Of a DNA stretch of 64,000 bases, positions 40,401 through 53,038 are shown in pieces. The stretch's first letter is position 1. Each line of letters opens with the position of its first letter. Made by a program: the position numbers and the translations under genes. The DNA lies in assembly GCA_021018815.1 (NCBI GenBank), contig JAITYX010000077.1, forward strand, positions 1,451,501 through 1,515,500, in the 5' to 3' direction. This DNA is from Talinum fruticosum (Eukaryota; Streptophyta; Magnoliopsida; Caryophyllales; Talinaceae). Under the pieces are notes generated by a model. It did no database searches. It was not told where the DNA came from and was given only the letters and a program-made list of their open reading frames with translations.

Positions 40401-42483
40401 GAATTTTATATCAAATCAAGCGAGCAATGCATACAAAATTCGGAGAAGTAACTCATAATCTTATATACATACTCAAGACGTCTATAGGATAATACCCCAC
40501 TTACATGTTTAGCACGTTAACTTTAAAAAATCTATTTCGAAAAATCGAAACTTTTAGAAGATAATTAATTTGGGATATTTTTGGAAAAGTTATTGAAACT
40601 TTTGCAGAATTTACAAGATCACTTTATAATATACACTACTTGTGAGTTGTAATCAAAATGAAAACTACAAATTTTGTATGTAGTGTGAAGTCAACCTCAA
40701 GGCAGCTAGAACAGCTACCCTTAACTAAAATCCTACCCATATATTTCTGTCACCTACTCCCACTCCCACATGTTGACAGCATCAGCCAAAACTCGATCAC
40801 GTTCCAGGAAAACTCATACAGCTGCTAATCATTCAACAATTCAAGAACAGATTATCGTGATTAACCGTAGTTATAGTTAACGGCTAACAGTTACCAACAT
40901 TGTTTAAGCTCGGAAATATATCAAAGTCTTAATGTTGGCATACATGAATTCTAATTAACGTGGATATAATTGTGTATGACAATTATATGTAATAAGTTTT
41001 TAATATGAAAAAGGAATATAAACGTGATAGAATCTGTAATAGATGATTGTATGTTTATTTATTTTGGCTTATTGTCAACTAAATATCGAGAAAAAAAAAA
41101 AAGTGGGGTTATGAATATGGGCTATATTGCCTCAATTATAGCAGTGATTGCTATTGACTTTGTCTTGTGTTTGTATGTTCAAGAGATTAATTAATGAAAG
41201 TGATGCATTGGCCCTCGTATCCCTAGAGAGGCTCGGTCTTCTACCCATCAATAATTTCCGATAAGCTTTTGTACATTTGCTTGTATAATAACTGATAAAA
41301 TTTTTAAAAATTTTGATATTAAAACTATGAATTTTAATTCACAATTGATCAATTTTTATTGCCTTACATGAGATTTTGCTTGTTTTGAAGATATTTCCGT
41401 ACAATCAATCTTCTAAAGGTATCATGATTGCATAGTTTGTGGTAGTTATAATTGCATGGTGGATGTTTGATTGTAGTATTCTGATATAATCGAGTACAGT
41501 AATGAAAACACAATTACAAACTTGTTTGCGTTGTATAATTGATTACATTCAACCAAACATTACATTAACTCAAACATCAACACGAGTTTCTTGATATTCT
41601 CTCATTATAAACTTCGAGATGATCACATGAGTAATAAGAATGATTCTTTTACCACGTTTCCTACGTGCACCTGAAAAACGCTTTAGATATTCCATCCCTT
41701 CTTATCTTATCGTACATGTGATATTATCTTACTAACTCTATGTAATATGTTAAAGTTTCCTAGGATCCCTTTCTTCATTTAATCCTATATAGAAATTTTT
41801 GCTTCAATTTTACAAAAAGTGGAGGAACTAAGATACCATAACTTAGTCCCTTTTGCTAGTATAGCATTTATATGTGTAAATAAGTTTGCAAATATATGTA
41901 ACATCGTAATCATATATAAAGTAAATCAATACAGTCCTCAATCTATATGATAAAATTCAGGTAAGACTACAGTTGATAAGATAACTCATTAATAAAGATA
42001 CCTTGGGCCCATGGGTTATGAACACTATAGGCATGTGAGGCCAAATGAACATTTTATAGCTAGGAAAGCAAAGAGTAAGGGGAATTTGTTTTTGGTGCAA
42101 AATAAGTAAGGGTTTTAGGGACAAGAGGTGGGAATGAATGAAAGAACATAAATGAAAGGGGTGGTCCTCTAGGGAGTTCAAGATGAGGGGACTATAGAGG
42201 ACCCCTCAAAACCACATGCATAAGCTAAGATAAGCCAACCAAGCAAAAGAGTGGGGGATTGGAGTAAATGTAGAAGGTACCAAAGTGTACCCTCTCATTT
42301 AGGGACTCTCTCCTTATTATTGGGACACATTTTGTATCGGTTTAAAAATAATTTCTTTTAGTGCTCATTTCAAAATCTGGTTAAAATTTTATCTTTTTTA
42401 AAGTAATTCAATATATTTATTTTATGTAAGTTATGTTTTGTTATCAAGTTAACAAAATAGAACTTTTTTAAACTTAGGGTTTG

Positions 42484-42646
42484 TTTGAAGTTACATAATA
42501 AACGAATACAAAATAGCGATATATAACGTAAACGAACATAAAATAACGTAAACAAAAACAAACGAAACGATTAACGTAAAAGAGTAAAAATAAACAAAAA
42601 TAAACAGAGAATCGAAAAAGATGATGATTTTTTATGTAATTTCAAA
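42484..42646 (-). mobile_element. Small TIR element with TTTATGTTCG-like interior
   Basis: It begins TTTGAAGTTACATAA (42484-42498) and ends TTATGTAATTTCAAA (42632-42646), inverted repeats agreeing at 14 of 15 positions. The 160-bp interior is made of degenerate AACGAACATAAA units (TTTATGTTCGTT on the other strand). Same-type sequences lie at 51612 and 62847 in the opposite orientation. No coding capacity and no clear target duplication. Confidence 0.55.
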
Positions 42647-43947
42647 TTACTTACGAACGCCCATTATACCTTCTACTATACTAGCATTTTAATACAAGTA
42701 TCGGTTTAGCAAAAAGGGAAAAACATTGTAAGAATTTTTTATAGTTTGGTGCACAAAATAGACATTTATTTCTACCCTTTGGGGTGGGTTCTAATCACCA
42801 CCGGCCTCATAACTCCCCTTAGTTTAATTTGTGACATAGATGTGACTATTATTCTTTCATGAATATGGGCATAACTCTCAATAATTGGATAACGGTCCAT
42901 GTTGGTGCATCTTATGTACATTGCCAGATAAATTCATGATTTAAAATTGTTTTGTTGTAATTAATACCAATGTTATATTTACCTATTAATAAATAATTTT
43001 TTTAAAAAAGAAGAAAGTAAACTCGGTATTGTTATTTGTGTTTAAGGACCTATTTATTTGGGTGAAAAATTCATATTTTACGCTCTACCCCACTTTTCTG
43101 TACTCATTTTTCACTTCTTTTTATTTTATTCTATTCATTTCATAAAAGTTCTACTCGGTTTCACTAGTTCATTTCCACTTTCCGCTATTTTTCGCCACCA
43201 AAAAGAAATGTAATCTCTTAGATGAGGAGAAAGAAGAAGAGATAGGGGAGGCTAACTAGTAAAAAATAAAGTCAAATATTAATAAAGGTGGTGTAAAGAA
43301 ATAAAGTCAAATTTAACAGTATTTATATATAAATTTAAAATACATGATATGTTTTAAAGGAGAAATTATAAAAATAGGGATGAATTAAAGAAATTAAAAA
43401 ATTTATCAATAGTAATTTTATTTCAATAGACCCAAAACTACTATTATAATTTATAAAATTTTAAGTGGGGAGTTAACAAAAAAGGGGCTTAAATCAAATC
43501 TACTTATTGAATAAGAATGGGGAGATAGAGGCATTTGGGCTTCGCACGTGGGAAATAAATGGTACGAGTTTTGGGCCGGAAATATATTCGTGCGAAATTG
43601 GGCCGAGAATATCATTTATAAACCCAAATAAACCCATGGAACCAGATCAAATTCTGCACCAATATAGCCTTTGAGACTAAGTGGCTAGAATAACCTACTC
43701 AAAATCAATATAAATCGGTTCAAATGATTTTGGTACTTATTTCTTTTAAATAAGATTTTAGATTCGAATTTTGTGAATGGATAAAATCTGTTATAGGAAA
43801 ACCAAATATATGAGAAGAACCGTGCTGACAAATTTTGGGTTGCTTCTCCTTTACGAATTTCGGCTATTGTAGACATAACTTACATGAATAAACGTCATTT
43901 ACTTTATTTTGACTTTTTATGGATAAAGTTTACGCATGCATTCAATT

Positions 43948-44010
43948 TAGGGAGAATCGAACCCTGATCTCCTTTTTAAAAACCAGTCATTCTACCACTA
44001 GAGTACCCCA
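43948..44010 (-). mobile_element. tRNA-Gly-like head of a SINE
   Basis: The minus strand contains TCTAGTGGTAGAAT (A-box region, as in plant tRNA-Gly) and, 30 bases later, GGGTTCGATTC (B box). The middle, GGTTTTTAAAAAGGAG, does not make a proper anticodon arm, and the acceptor ends do not pair, so it is not a working tRNA. A Pol III-type SINE head is the best reading. Confidence 0.5.
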
Positions 44011-44967
44011 ATAGATCCTATTTGTCTGTATTTTGATTTGATGATTTCGAATGGAATTTAACACCTTATTTTTCGGCCTCGGTTCGGTTTTAGGTTACTT
44101 GAGCTTCTAATTTGGAACCTTTCATTTTCATTTTCAAGTGGTGAATTTAGCTTCAAAGGAAAGATAGATGATTATTTGATATGAGTGTAAGGTAGGTAGA
44201 GTTGATGGGCAGGCAAGAAATCAATGGTGTTCATATGAATAAAGCCAAAAGCAATGCCAATTTAATTAGTTAAAGATTTTGGAACTAAGGAGTAGAGTGC
44301 AAAATTCAACAAATTAAAATGGCTTTTTTTATTTATTTCATCTCCAATTTTTTTTTCAATATTCTTAAAAGTACAATTTACAATTTCTTTTTGACCATTA
44401 TATTAATTATAAAAGTAAAATTTTACTTTAATTTCTATTCTCAGTCTTCCTATTATTATTATTTATTGTGTCCGCTCATAAGAGTATAGCTCTATCATTA
44501 CCATTTTTCTCTTTTTATAAGACTCGAACCTAAATCGATTTACAATGGCGAACAGTACCTCGATGAATTAACCGAGATTTCTTTATCATGTGTAATTTTG
44601 CATGGGAAAGCTATCCACATGCACTGAATGTTTTTTTAGTTACTTTGCATAATGTTTTCTGATTAGGAAAGCAAAACCTGCACAAAAATATTTGATAGTG
44701 AAAAGTATAAAAGTTGGTTTAAAGATGAATTGAGTTTGGTACGTAATATGTTTAACGTATGGTGTTATTTTGTCAAGAAGAAGGATTGTTTTTCTTAAAA
44801 AACCGAAAGTAATTACAACTTTCCTGTCTCCAAGTAACTAAATTACCACTATGAATAAGCAATTAACATTTATAAATTGCGTGGTTTAATTAAAAAAATT
44901 TAATTGTGTCACAGAAGAGATTTATAAATCGTAAATCGAGATCAAAATTATAAATTAACTAATTCGA

Positions 44968-44998
<31 letters not shown>
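44968..44998. repeat. (TA)n(TG)n microsatellite
   Basis: About eleven TA units run directly into a short TG tract. Confidence 0.9.
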
Positions 44999-46646
44999 GG
45001 TACGTATAAATCTAAAAAAGTACCATATAAGAAATTATACATGGGAAAATTTTTGACTAATTTTTGTTACAGAAGAGAATTAGATTAGTTGCTTTGGCTT
45101 GAATTATATGATTTTTATTGTGGAATCTAATATTGTTATGGTGTTGATTTAGTTCAAATAGTCCTTCACGTACAATCCTTATTTTAAGTAACAAATGGCC
45201 CCTCCTAGATTTGAATCTCTTAGCAGGGGGAATTCTCCTGTGGTGAGGATTTTAACGAGTCAGGTTTGATTTTCCTTCCTTCCTTAACTGCTCCTGTCAC
45301 TCTGCTACTCGTTAGCCTACTATTGTAATTGTCAACAACTTAAACTATACAAGGAGATATGTTTAATAACCACTAATAATTTTACGGACACTGTAAGGTT
45401 GATCGCCTCTATTATTGACTTGACACGTGGATTGTTTTATTTGATTTTTATAGAGTTAAATTTGGATGAGTCATTTCTAGATCATTGAGATTTTTGATCC
45501 ATTTGAGCTTAGGTAGTTAGGGTGGGGGTAATATTTAGAGACGTCGGAACAATTAATATGAGTAGCATTTTGTACAATTAATTAATTTGGACTCCAAATT
45601 TGAACGATACCAATATATTCACGTCCTAACTTGAGTGTAAGTTCTGTCTACTTTAAATTTCGGGTCGGTAGAGATTCCTAATACACTATACCAATAGAAA
45701 ACACAACATCCAAGCAGATCCAAATTGATTGCCAAAACTTTCCTTTGAAATAATTAGGAAAATAGTTAGCTTCAAAGGAAAGATAATTAGAGCAAAGGGA
45801 AAGTTGACCGGCAGAAATCCATGATCTTCATGTGAATAGTTAAGATTTTTTAAAACAAAAAAATTAAATGAATAATTAAAACTTTTTAGTAAAATGAATC
45901 AGACAAATGTGTCCTTTTTTTAATTATTTTTTTGATGGGAATGTGTCCTTTTATTGATTTCGTCCAAAGTTCTCTTTCTTTGTCTTTTAATTTTTTATTT
46001 TCTTAAAAAATTTTGAGGTTAAATCATTCTCTAATTCCAACAAAACACTTTTCACTTTTGAAGAACCGTGCACTTGATTCACTCTATTTATAAATTATAA
46101 ATTATAAGGTTTAAGGTTTTTTTTATTAAATAAAATATAATATTATTATACAAAATCAATTTTATGGGTATTACCGTTAGTTACTTCAAGTGATATCGCT
46201 ATAAATAAAGTTAACTAAACTGGTATTAAGTTTTTAAAAATTATGGTTAGAAAGATATGATTTTAATAAATCTAACTTATATCAGCCTTGAGTCTCTCTT
46301 TATATTAAAAAAATAATAATTATACTTTCTATATATTATAATGCAGTTCAATTTATTGAAATTTCTATCTTAAAAAGTATGATTTTGGGAGATGAGACAG
46401 CCAAGCATTCATGGAATATTTTGTAACTTCACAAAATGGATTTCTGACAAGGAAAAAAAAAACTTTATGAAAGATTTTTAATAATGGTACTTATAAAAGT
46501 TAATTTGAAGAATAAGTTAATTCAGCAACATAAAATGTTATTTTTTAAAAAATAAATAAAATGTTATATAAAAGGAAAACTATAGATACTTTGACATCAC
46601 TTTTTTAAGTAGTTAATAATCATAAACAATGAATTTTACGAGATTG

Positions 46647-46648
<2 letters not shown>

Positions 46649-46686
<38 letters not shown>
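46649..46686. repeat. (AT)19 microsatellite
   Basis: Thirty-eight bases of uninterrupted AT units in gene-free DNA. Confidence 0.95.
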
Positions 46687-46690
<4 letters not shown>

Positions 46691-47748
46691 TAACTGTAGT
46701 GCTATCGATTCACTTATTTATTTTGATTTTGAAACTTTTTAAAAAGAATTTTTAGGAAGCGGAAAATAATTAGTATTAATATTCCCAAAAATAGGAAAGT
46801 TTAGTATAAACTAAAAAAGAGAAAATTTGAGGTAATGTTTCTCTTCACTTTTTAGTGTTTAAAGTTTCTCTTCACTGATTGGGCATTTTTCACTTTTGAC
46901 TTTTCGTTTTTATCCACGGCAAGATAATTTTAGAATTTTGAATTGACTCCATTAATACAAAGTACTAGATTACTATAAAAAGTTCAATTTTACTTTTTTC
47001 TATATAGTTCAATTAAATGACATTTCTTTTCTATCAAAAAATGACATTTTTCTTTAAGTATAATTTTCTTATTGAAAAAAAAACTCTATAAAAACTCTTA
47101 ACAATGGTACGTGTAGAAATCTGATTAAAAGGCAAATTTAATCAAAAATAATATATGATTATATATTATTGAAAAAATATATTATTAATATTCTTGGCAT
47201 CATTTTCCTTATACAGTTTGCAATTATAAATCATGTGTTTTAATTATAATTAAAAAATATGTGTTTGAGCATCAAGTTTAATGGTATCACATTTAGATAT
47301 TAAGACGACGTAATTTGAATAAGTATATACATACATTCGAAAGAGTTTCTGAGTCAAACAAATTAACTAGTTTATTTTGACGACGTTTCACTTAGTGGTG
47401 TCACATTCATCAAAATTTATATACAATTATACTTATTCGATTCTTTATCATAGTATTTTCATGGATCGTTTGAAGCAAAATCTAAAAAAAAAAAAAGAAA
47501 AATAATCAAAATACGTTATGCTGCAAAAAAAAATCTCCAACCTATAAAATTTACTTTTATCTCCAAAAACCTAAGTAATGTCTTTCGAAGATGATAGTAT
47601 AACATACACCTTGTTATCAAGATCTTTTTTTTTTTTCCAATAATTATAAGGCCAAAGGCCTAAAATGAGAGATAAAATCACTTTATTATATATACTTATT
47701 ATATGATCAGACTTATGATAAGAGTTAAAAGATCTTTTACAGATTGAG

Positions 47749-48262
47749 ATGTTCTTCAATGTATCTGTATTCATCATCAAGTTCGAGAAAAGTAAATCCA
47801 TCTTGTTAGATGAGATAAGCCATCTGAGGATAATTTCGATGGATAGCTCACTAATACTAATGCAGCTATATGGTTCATTATACGAGACGAAAAATAAAAA
47901 TTTGTTGCAAGTAGGAATTTCCAACCTTGGTTTGACCCCTATTTTGATTGCTGAAGCTAGTGCCCTAAGATTTGGGTAATAAGAAGCACTTAAAGCAGGT
48001 CATCGAAAACTACACATCGAAGGTGATAAAGAAATCATTATTAACGGGACAAAAAGGAAGCTTAATCCATCCATGGCAAGTCAATTTCATCGTCAACGAT
48101 TTCATCCTCCTTAAGAGAAAGTTTATTATTTTTAGGATCAATCGTATTTTTAAAGAAATTAATTACGCTGCATACTCGATTAGTGTGTTTTGGTCATTCA
48201 ATTACTACCTCAATGATTTGAATATGTTGTGTATGCCCGTCGCATTTAATTATTTTAGCATA
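47749..48262 (+). pseudogene. Broken RNase H-like (RVT_3-type) fragment
   Basis: Across several frames the sequence reads ISNLGLTPILIAEASALRFG, then EALKAGHRKLHIEGDKEIII, then PWQVNFIVNDFILLKRKFII, FRINRIFKEINYAAYSI. This is the order of the plant RNase H-like domain found in LINE-type retrotransposons and related genes: the AEA-A-R-GL helix, the EGD strand, and an F-H-(F/Y)RE-N-AD-like end. Frame changes near 47979 and 48080 and stops make it non-functional. A degraded Asp-Gly-Ser start lies near 47838. No reverse transcriptase is attached, so the parent could be a LINE or a host gene. Confidence 0.6.
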
Positions 48263-48759
48263 TGATAACTTAGGCATAATAATTTCTGTTTTCACTTGGA
48301 TAAAATTAACTCCTAAATATTTAACCAATATTGGGGGTAACTAATAATATTATACCCAATATCCCATTAGAAAAATAGATATAATACCACAATATTATTA
48401 TTATTTATTTATATCGGGGCCATCTGGTGCATGAATGTGACATATATATGCCATTGCTGATATGTCTGATTGAATGATGCGTGCAAGCATTACAAAAAAA
48501 CTGAAAGAAAACTTTTTCTTTAATTTTCTACAACCCCATAAATTATGTTTAATTTTGACTGTCTCATAATCACCCAAGTGGCACTCTAGCCAGCACATTT
48601 AGAAATAAATTAGCATATTAAATTGCACCTTTTTTAAAAAAAATTAATAATTTAGAATTCCTTCTCAATTATGCTTTAATCACTTCTCTTAGGTTATCAA
48701 CCACACATACATTAGCAATTCAAATTATAGAATTCGGGCCTGATTCTATTTAGGTTTAG

Positions 48760-48960
48760 TTTACAGTCTCTTACAGTCTCTTACAGTTGTTTACAGTTTT
48801 TTATAATTAATTTTACAAGTATTTTTCAATTTCTTACGATTACTTATAACTCCTTATAACTAACTTTATCACTATTTTACAGCTTCTTTACAATTGTTTA
48901 CATTTTCTTATAACAATTATTTTAAATTTTTTACAACTTCTTAGTTCTAAATAAAATATG
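48760..48960. repeat. Degenerate TTACAGTT-type short repeats
   Basis: CTTACAGTCT occurs twice in a row at 48768-48789, followed by many variants (TTACAGTTG, TTACAGTTT, TTACAACTT, TTACAATTG). This is low-complexity DNA with no visible boundaries. Confidence 0.5.
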
Positions 48961-49666
48961 GTCATTTTATAAATATTCACATGAAAAATACTTAAAAATA
49001 GCACTACATATTAATTACTTTATTATAATAACTTTTAATGTGGATCCTATTCGGAGACGTAAAAAATTCTGATATAGATTTGCAAGCACTCGTGTAATTA
49101 GTAGAAAGTTAATTCTAATAAATTCACAAGAAAGAGTTTTCAGTTAGCATAAAATACTTTTTTTCTAACAAGCTTATAATACCATTTTATTAGTTCTTAT
49201 AGTAAATAATCGACTGTAGTGTTTGGCCTAGTTTGATGCTCTTTTGTTTAAGAAAAAAAATAATATAATATTTATAATTGGACCTATCAAAACTAACATA
49301 TACTCAATTATGTGATTGAAAAATTCAAACACACATAATCAATTTTAGATTTGAGGTATGGTTAATTCCATTTTTAATTCATATTCAAATTGATCAACCT
49401 AAGTTAAATTTAACTTAAACTTTCTTAAAATATCGCTTGTATTTATAAAATAACCAAAAACAAGCTCGAGTATGATTCGAATTAAAACTTCCCTGGCCAA
49501 ACCCTACCCAATCCAACCCAAGTCAAATCAAACTATTATTATGAGATAACTTATCTAAATTAACTCGACTAAATTTAAACCGAACAATTTATATTTTAGT
49601 CTATATCTTTACGTTAATACTAAATTAAACACTCAAAAAGGTCAAACCTTAAGCTGCATACATGTG

Positions 49667-49674
49667 TATATATA
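49667..49674 (+). promoter_or_regulatory. TATA box of lipase A
   Basis: TATATATA followed by GACACACCC, 110 bases before the ATG at 49777. The purine-rich leader CAAAAGCAAAGAGAAACC lies between them. Confidence 0.6.
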
Positions 49675-49776
49675 GACACACCCCCACATCCCCTACCTAC
49701 AAAAAAAAAACATACACAAGCCTTGAAAGCAAGAACTACTCAAGCAAAAGCAAAGAGAAACCAAAGGAAACAAACC

Positions 49777-51158
49777 ATGAACTCTCATCACCACCACAAC
49801 ATAGCCAGGAAATGGAGGAAGCTAAGTGGCCAAGACCATTGGAAAGGCCTCTTAGACCCTCTCGACATCGATCTCCGGCATTCCATCATCCGCTATGGGG
49901 AGATGGCTCAGGCAGCCTATGACACCTTCAACAGCACCAAGATCTCCAAGTACGCTGGCTCCAGCCGGTTTTCGAAGAAGAGCCTCTTCTCTAAAACGGG
50001 TCTGGAAATGGGTTGCCCGTATAAGTACCGGGTCACAAAGTTTCTTTATGCAACTTCAGGGATAGAAGTCCCTGATGCCTTCATATGTAAGTCGCTCTCG
50101 AGGGAGGCATGGAGTAAGGAGTCTAATTTCATGGGGTATGTGGCGGTGGCCGAGGACGAGTCCGTAGAGTTGTTGGGGAGAAGAGAGATTGTGGTGGTCT
50201 GGAGAGGGACTGTTCTGTCCTTGGAGTGGGTTAATAACTTGCAATTTCTTCAAGTTTCGGCTTCAGGTATTGTTGGTACGGGTGCAAATGGTGAGGAGGT
50301 TAAGGTGCATCAAGGGTGGCTCTCTATCTATACTTCGAGTGATCCTAAATCGCCCTTTAACAAGACCAGTGCTAGAAATCAGGTGATGTATTCATGCTTA
50401 TACATACATTAACTTTATCAATGTCACAATCCCGACTTTACAAGCTTAAGCTGATGGGTGAAGACTGATGAATGGTTTATATCGACATTCGGTGGTTTCT
50501 TACCTGTTTGGGCTTTGATGCAGGTTCTAGCAGAGATAGAAAGACTAGTGGAGCAATACAAGGACGAAGAAATCAGCATAACCATAACAGGTCACAGTCT
50601 GGGAGCAGCATTGGCAACATTAAACTCAGTCGACATAGTTGTCAACAACATAAACCGACCCAAAGCCTCCCCGGAAAAATCTTTTCTGGTGACATCCATT
50701 CTATTCGCCAACCCTCGAGTAGGGGACTCAAACTTGAACGACATTTTCTCACAGCATGACAACCTTAGACTCCTGAAGGTGCGTAACGCCCTAGACATTG
50801 TCCCCAACTACCCCCTCATCGGGTACTCTGATGTGGGGAGGAGCTCGAGATCGACACCACCAAGTCACCGTACTTGAAGGGGGCAACACCGTTGTTCGTG
50901 AACTGGCATAGCTTGGAGGTGTATTTGCATGGAGTAGCGGGGACACAAGGGAAGAAAGAGGAGTTCAAGCTGGTGGTCGATAGGGACATTGCACTGGTTA
51001 ATAAGCATATGGACATCTTGAAGGATGAATATTTCATCCCAACTGAGTGGTGGACTTTGAAGAATAAGGGCATGGTTCAACAACCTAATGGTTCTTGGAC
51101 TCTCATTGATCGTGAAATCGATGATGACGATGAAGATGATGATGACTTTGACCTTTGA
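49777..51158 (+). CDS. Phospholipase A1-II (DSEL-type) class-3 lipase, copy A, one frame break
   Basis: Class-3 alpha/beta-hydrolase of the DAD1-like/PLA1-II group, which hydrolyses acyl glycerolipids; group II members lack a chloroplast transit peptide, and none is seen here. Exons 49777-50382 and 50524-51158 with a 141-bp intron. The start is the ATG of [13 protein letters not shown]; the in-frame codon further upstream is TTG. Family blocks: [49 protein letters not shown] and the GHSLG elbow with Ser227. The Asp is in [10 protein letters not shown] and the His in [10 protein letters not shown]. The G run 50835-50838 breaks the frame after YSDVG; one more G continues into the family's E-L-x-ID-T-SPYLKG block and gives about 413 residues. 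The extreme C-terminus is a run of Asp/Glu. It is the nearest of the three copies to the IPGA1-like gene. Confidence 0.93.
50835..50838 (+). other. Frame break 4: four-G run in lipase A exon 2
   Basis: GAT GTG GGG AGG AGC TCG as written runs on in the wrong frame to an early TGA. With a fifth G it reads [10 protein letters not shown], matching copies B ([10 protein letters not shown]) and C ([10 protein letters not shown]). Confidence 0.9.
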
Positions 51159-51611
51159 AGATCATTCTTTCTAGTCAATTTCAATGTCAATATATTTTAT
51201 TTTTGGGAGAGGGTTTGGGATCAAAGTCTTGTGTATTTTTTATTTAATTTCTATTTGTGTTTTTTTCCAGGGGGCAGGGGTTGAGTCAAAATTTATATAT
51301 CAGCATTTTCACAAATTGCAATGCGTTATAAGTTGTCAAATGTCTAAGTATTTAAATCCAACTCAATATATTTTTCTAAATTGGGGTCTTATCTTTTTAA
51401 TAGTATCCAATTGGATGCGACTTTCTCTGATTTCTAGTCAAATTATATATTTTAAATTAATTAGTAGTTATCGGTTACTAGTAGTTACTAATAACGATGA
51501 TAACGATTAATGATTATTGATCACGAACTATTACCAGTGATCACCTAGCAGTTATAAAAATGTTGTCATACTTTCTAAAATGACATCCATTGTATAACTC
51601 AAATGAGACGA

Positions 51612-51764
51612 CTTTACATGAAAAACAAAATTCATTTATGTTTTATGTTAGTTTATGTTCATTTATGTTTGTTTATGTTCGTTCATTTATGTTCGTTTTT
51701 GCTCTTTTATATTCGTTTATATTTGTATTTCTTTTTTATGTACATTTTATATGTAATTTCAAAT
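51612..51764 (+). repeat. TTTATGTTCG-type repeat downstream of lipase A
   Basis: It starts TTTACATGAAAAAC and ends TATATGTAATTTCAAAT. In between are about a dozen degenerate GTTTATGTTCGTT units. The right end matches that of the inverted-repeat element at 42484-42646, and the whole resembles 62847-63051. Confidence 0.5.
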
Positions 51765-52575
51765 AGACACTTAAATCAAAAATAAGACGTGGCCATGCTG
51801 TGGATGTTGCATGTGCTGTTTTTATCTCATAATTAATTTGTAGATGAGCCTACTCAGTGAAAATTACTTAAAAAGGAAGCAACTTGATAGGAAGATATAT
51901 AGTTTGTCCTAGCCTATAATAAGCACCAAATATTACCTAATCAGCAACTTGTTTTCGGTTGATTAATTTATTAAGCAAAGGAGTGGTTTGTACTTTTGTG
52001 TTATGTTTGATATTGATCTCTATTTAATTACTAATGTCAAGTTAGTATTAGTTTATAGGGGTAGAGCTCTCACGTCACAAATTATTTCCATTTATAAGAT
52101 CCGAAATAATTAAGACCTTAGGCAAGCGGAACCTAAGTAGTTTTTATTTTTCGATAATTGATAAAATTTATAAAAATAATTTATGGGACCAACACATATA
52201 AGTACACTTCTAGCGCTAACAAAATTTCGTCCGACTCGAAGAAACCTAGGCTCGTGTATGTTTTTTTATCCGAATTTTAAATTCAGACATGAAATTTTCC
52301 TATTTCTGTTGTTCGAACCCAGTTTTAAGTCTGAATTTACGCTCGTTCAAAATGTCCGACCCGAAAAATTGAATTTTGGACAAAAACTTTGTTTGATAAC
52401 CGATTTGACCAACCCAATTTTAGCATGAATCTGAATTTTTACCGGTGCTAACACTACACTCTAAAATACTCCATGAAAGATACACTAATGTACAAATACA
52501 AACTCCTTCCAACAAGAATATACTATAACATCCCATTTTACCTCCTTTTAAAAGCTAAATTCATGCTCAATAAGT

Positions 52576-52715
52576 CTAAGAACCACACTTGAACATCTTT
52601 CTTAGTTTCTTCTCTATCACAGCCTTGTCCCCTACATACGATACGCCTAATTTCTTGGCAAAATCATAGATGTTGACCAAAGCCAAATATCGATTAACCC
52701 AATGAGCTCGAGTTA
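52576..52715 (-). pseudogene. Possible coding fragment, family not recognised
   Basis: The minus-strand frame reads HWVNRYLALVNIYDFAKKLG, then VSYVGDKAVIEKKLRKMFKC and a stop. It looks like a globular protein end. Upstream the same frame enters the (AT)n tract and becomes a repeat of Tyr-Ile, so no real start exists. It may be a fragment of a larger lost gene, or chance. Confidence 0.25.
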
Positions 52716-52734
52716 GAACAACCAAGGAGTGATT

Positions 52735-52736
<2 letters not shown>

Positions 52737-52767
<31 letters not shown>
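52737..52767. repeat. (AT)15 microsatellite
   Basis: Thirty-one bases of uninterrupted AT units. Confidence 0.95.
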
Positions 52768-52769
<2 letters not shown>

Positions 52770-52972
52770 GTCGACGAATAAATAACGTTTGCTTGGGTAT
52801 ATTAAACAACAATATTTTATTTTATCTCTAAAACTCTCACACAATATAATATCTTTTTCGTTGATGTACTGTGATTGTTTAAGCAAGTCTTTGGTTGTTG
52901 ACACTTCTGCAATTTGTTCACTTGAAGGGATAGGGGTGGGGATAGAATAATAAATAATTAAAATTTTATTTT

Positions 52973-52974
<2 letters not shown>

Positions 52975-53038
<64 letters not shown>
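52975..53038. repeat. (TAA)21 microsatellite
   Basis: Sixty-four bases of uninterrupted TAA units, the longest simple repeat in the window. Confidence 0.95.

Larger units (their letters stand above)
37453..49666. other. Gene-free stretch between the IPGA1-like gene and lipase A
   Basis: Twelve kilobases of AT-rich DNA with no intact gene. It begins with the CT-rich 5' region of the IPGA1-like gene. It holds a small inverted-repeat element at 42484-42646, a tRNA-like SINE head at 43948-44010, TA/TG microsatellites at 44968-44998 and 46649-46686, a broken RNase H-like fragment at 47749-48262, and degenerate TTACAGTT-type repeats near 48760-48960. Confidence 0.7.

Noticed and set aside
43046..43440. 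Possible MITE with GGACCTATTTATTT / AATAGACCC ends.
   Set aside because: The inverted match is too weak and no target duplication was found.
44505..44570. A GACTCGAACCT word that could be a reversed B box of a tRNA or SINE.
   Set aside because: The A-box-like word is on the wrong side for Pol III transcription, and no cloverleaf can be drawn.
48740..48960. Repeated TTACAGTT-like units considered as a CRISPR-like or satellite array.
   Set aside because: Units are irregular in length and sequence in a plant nuclear context; this is plain low-complexity DNA.
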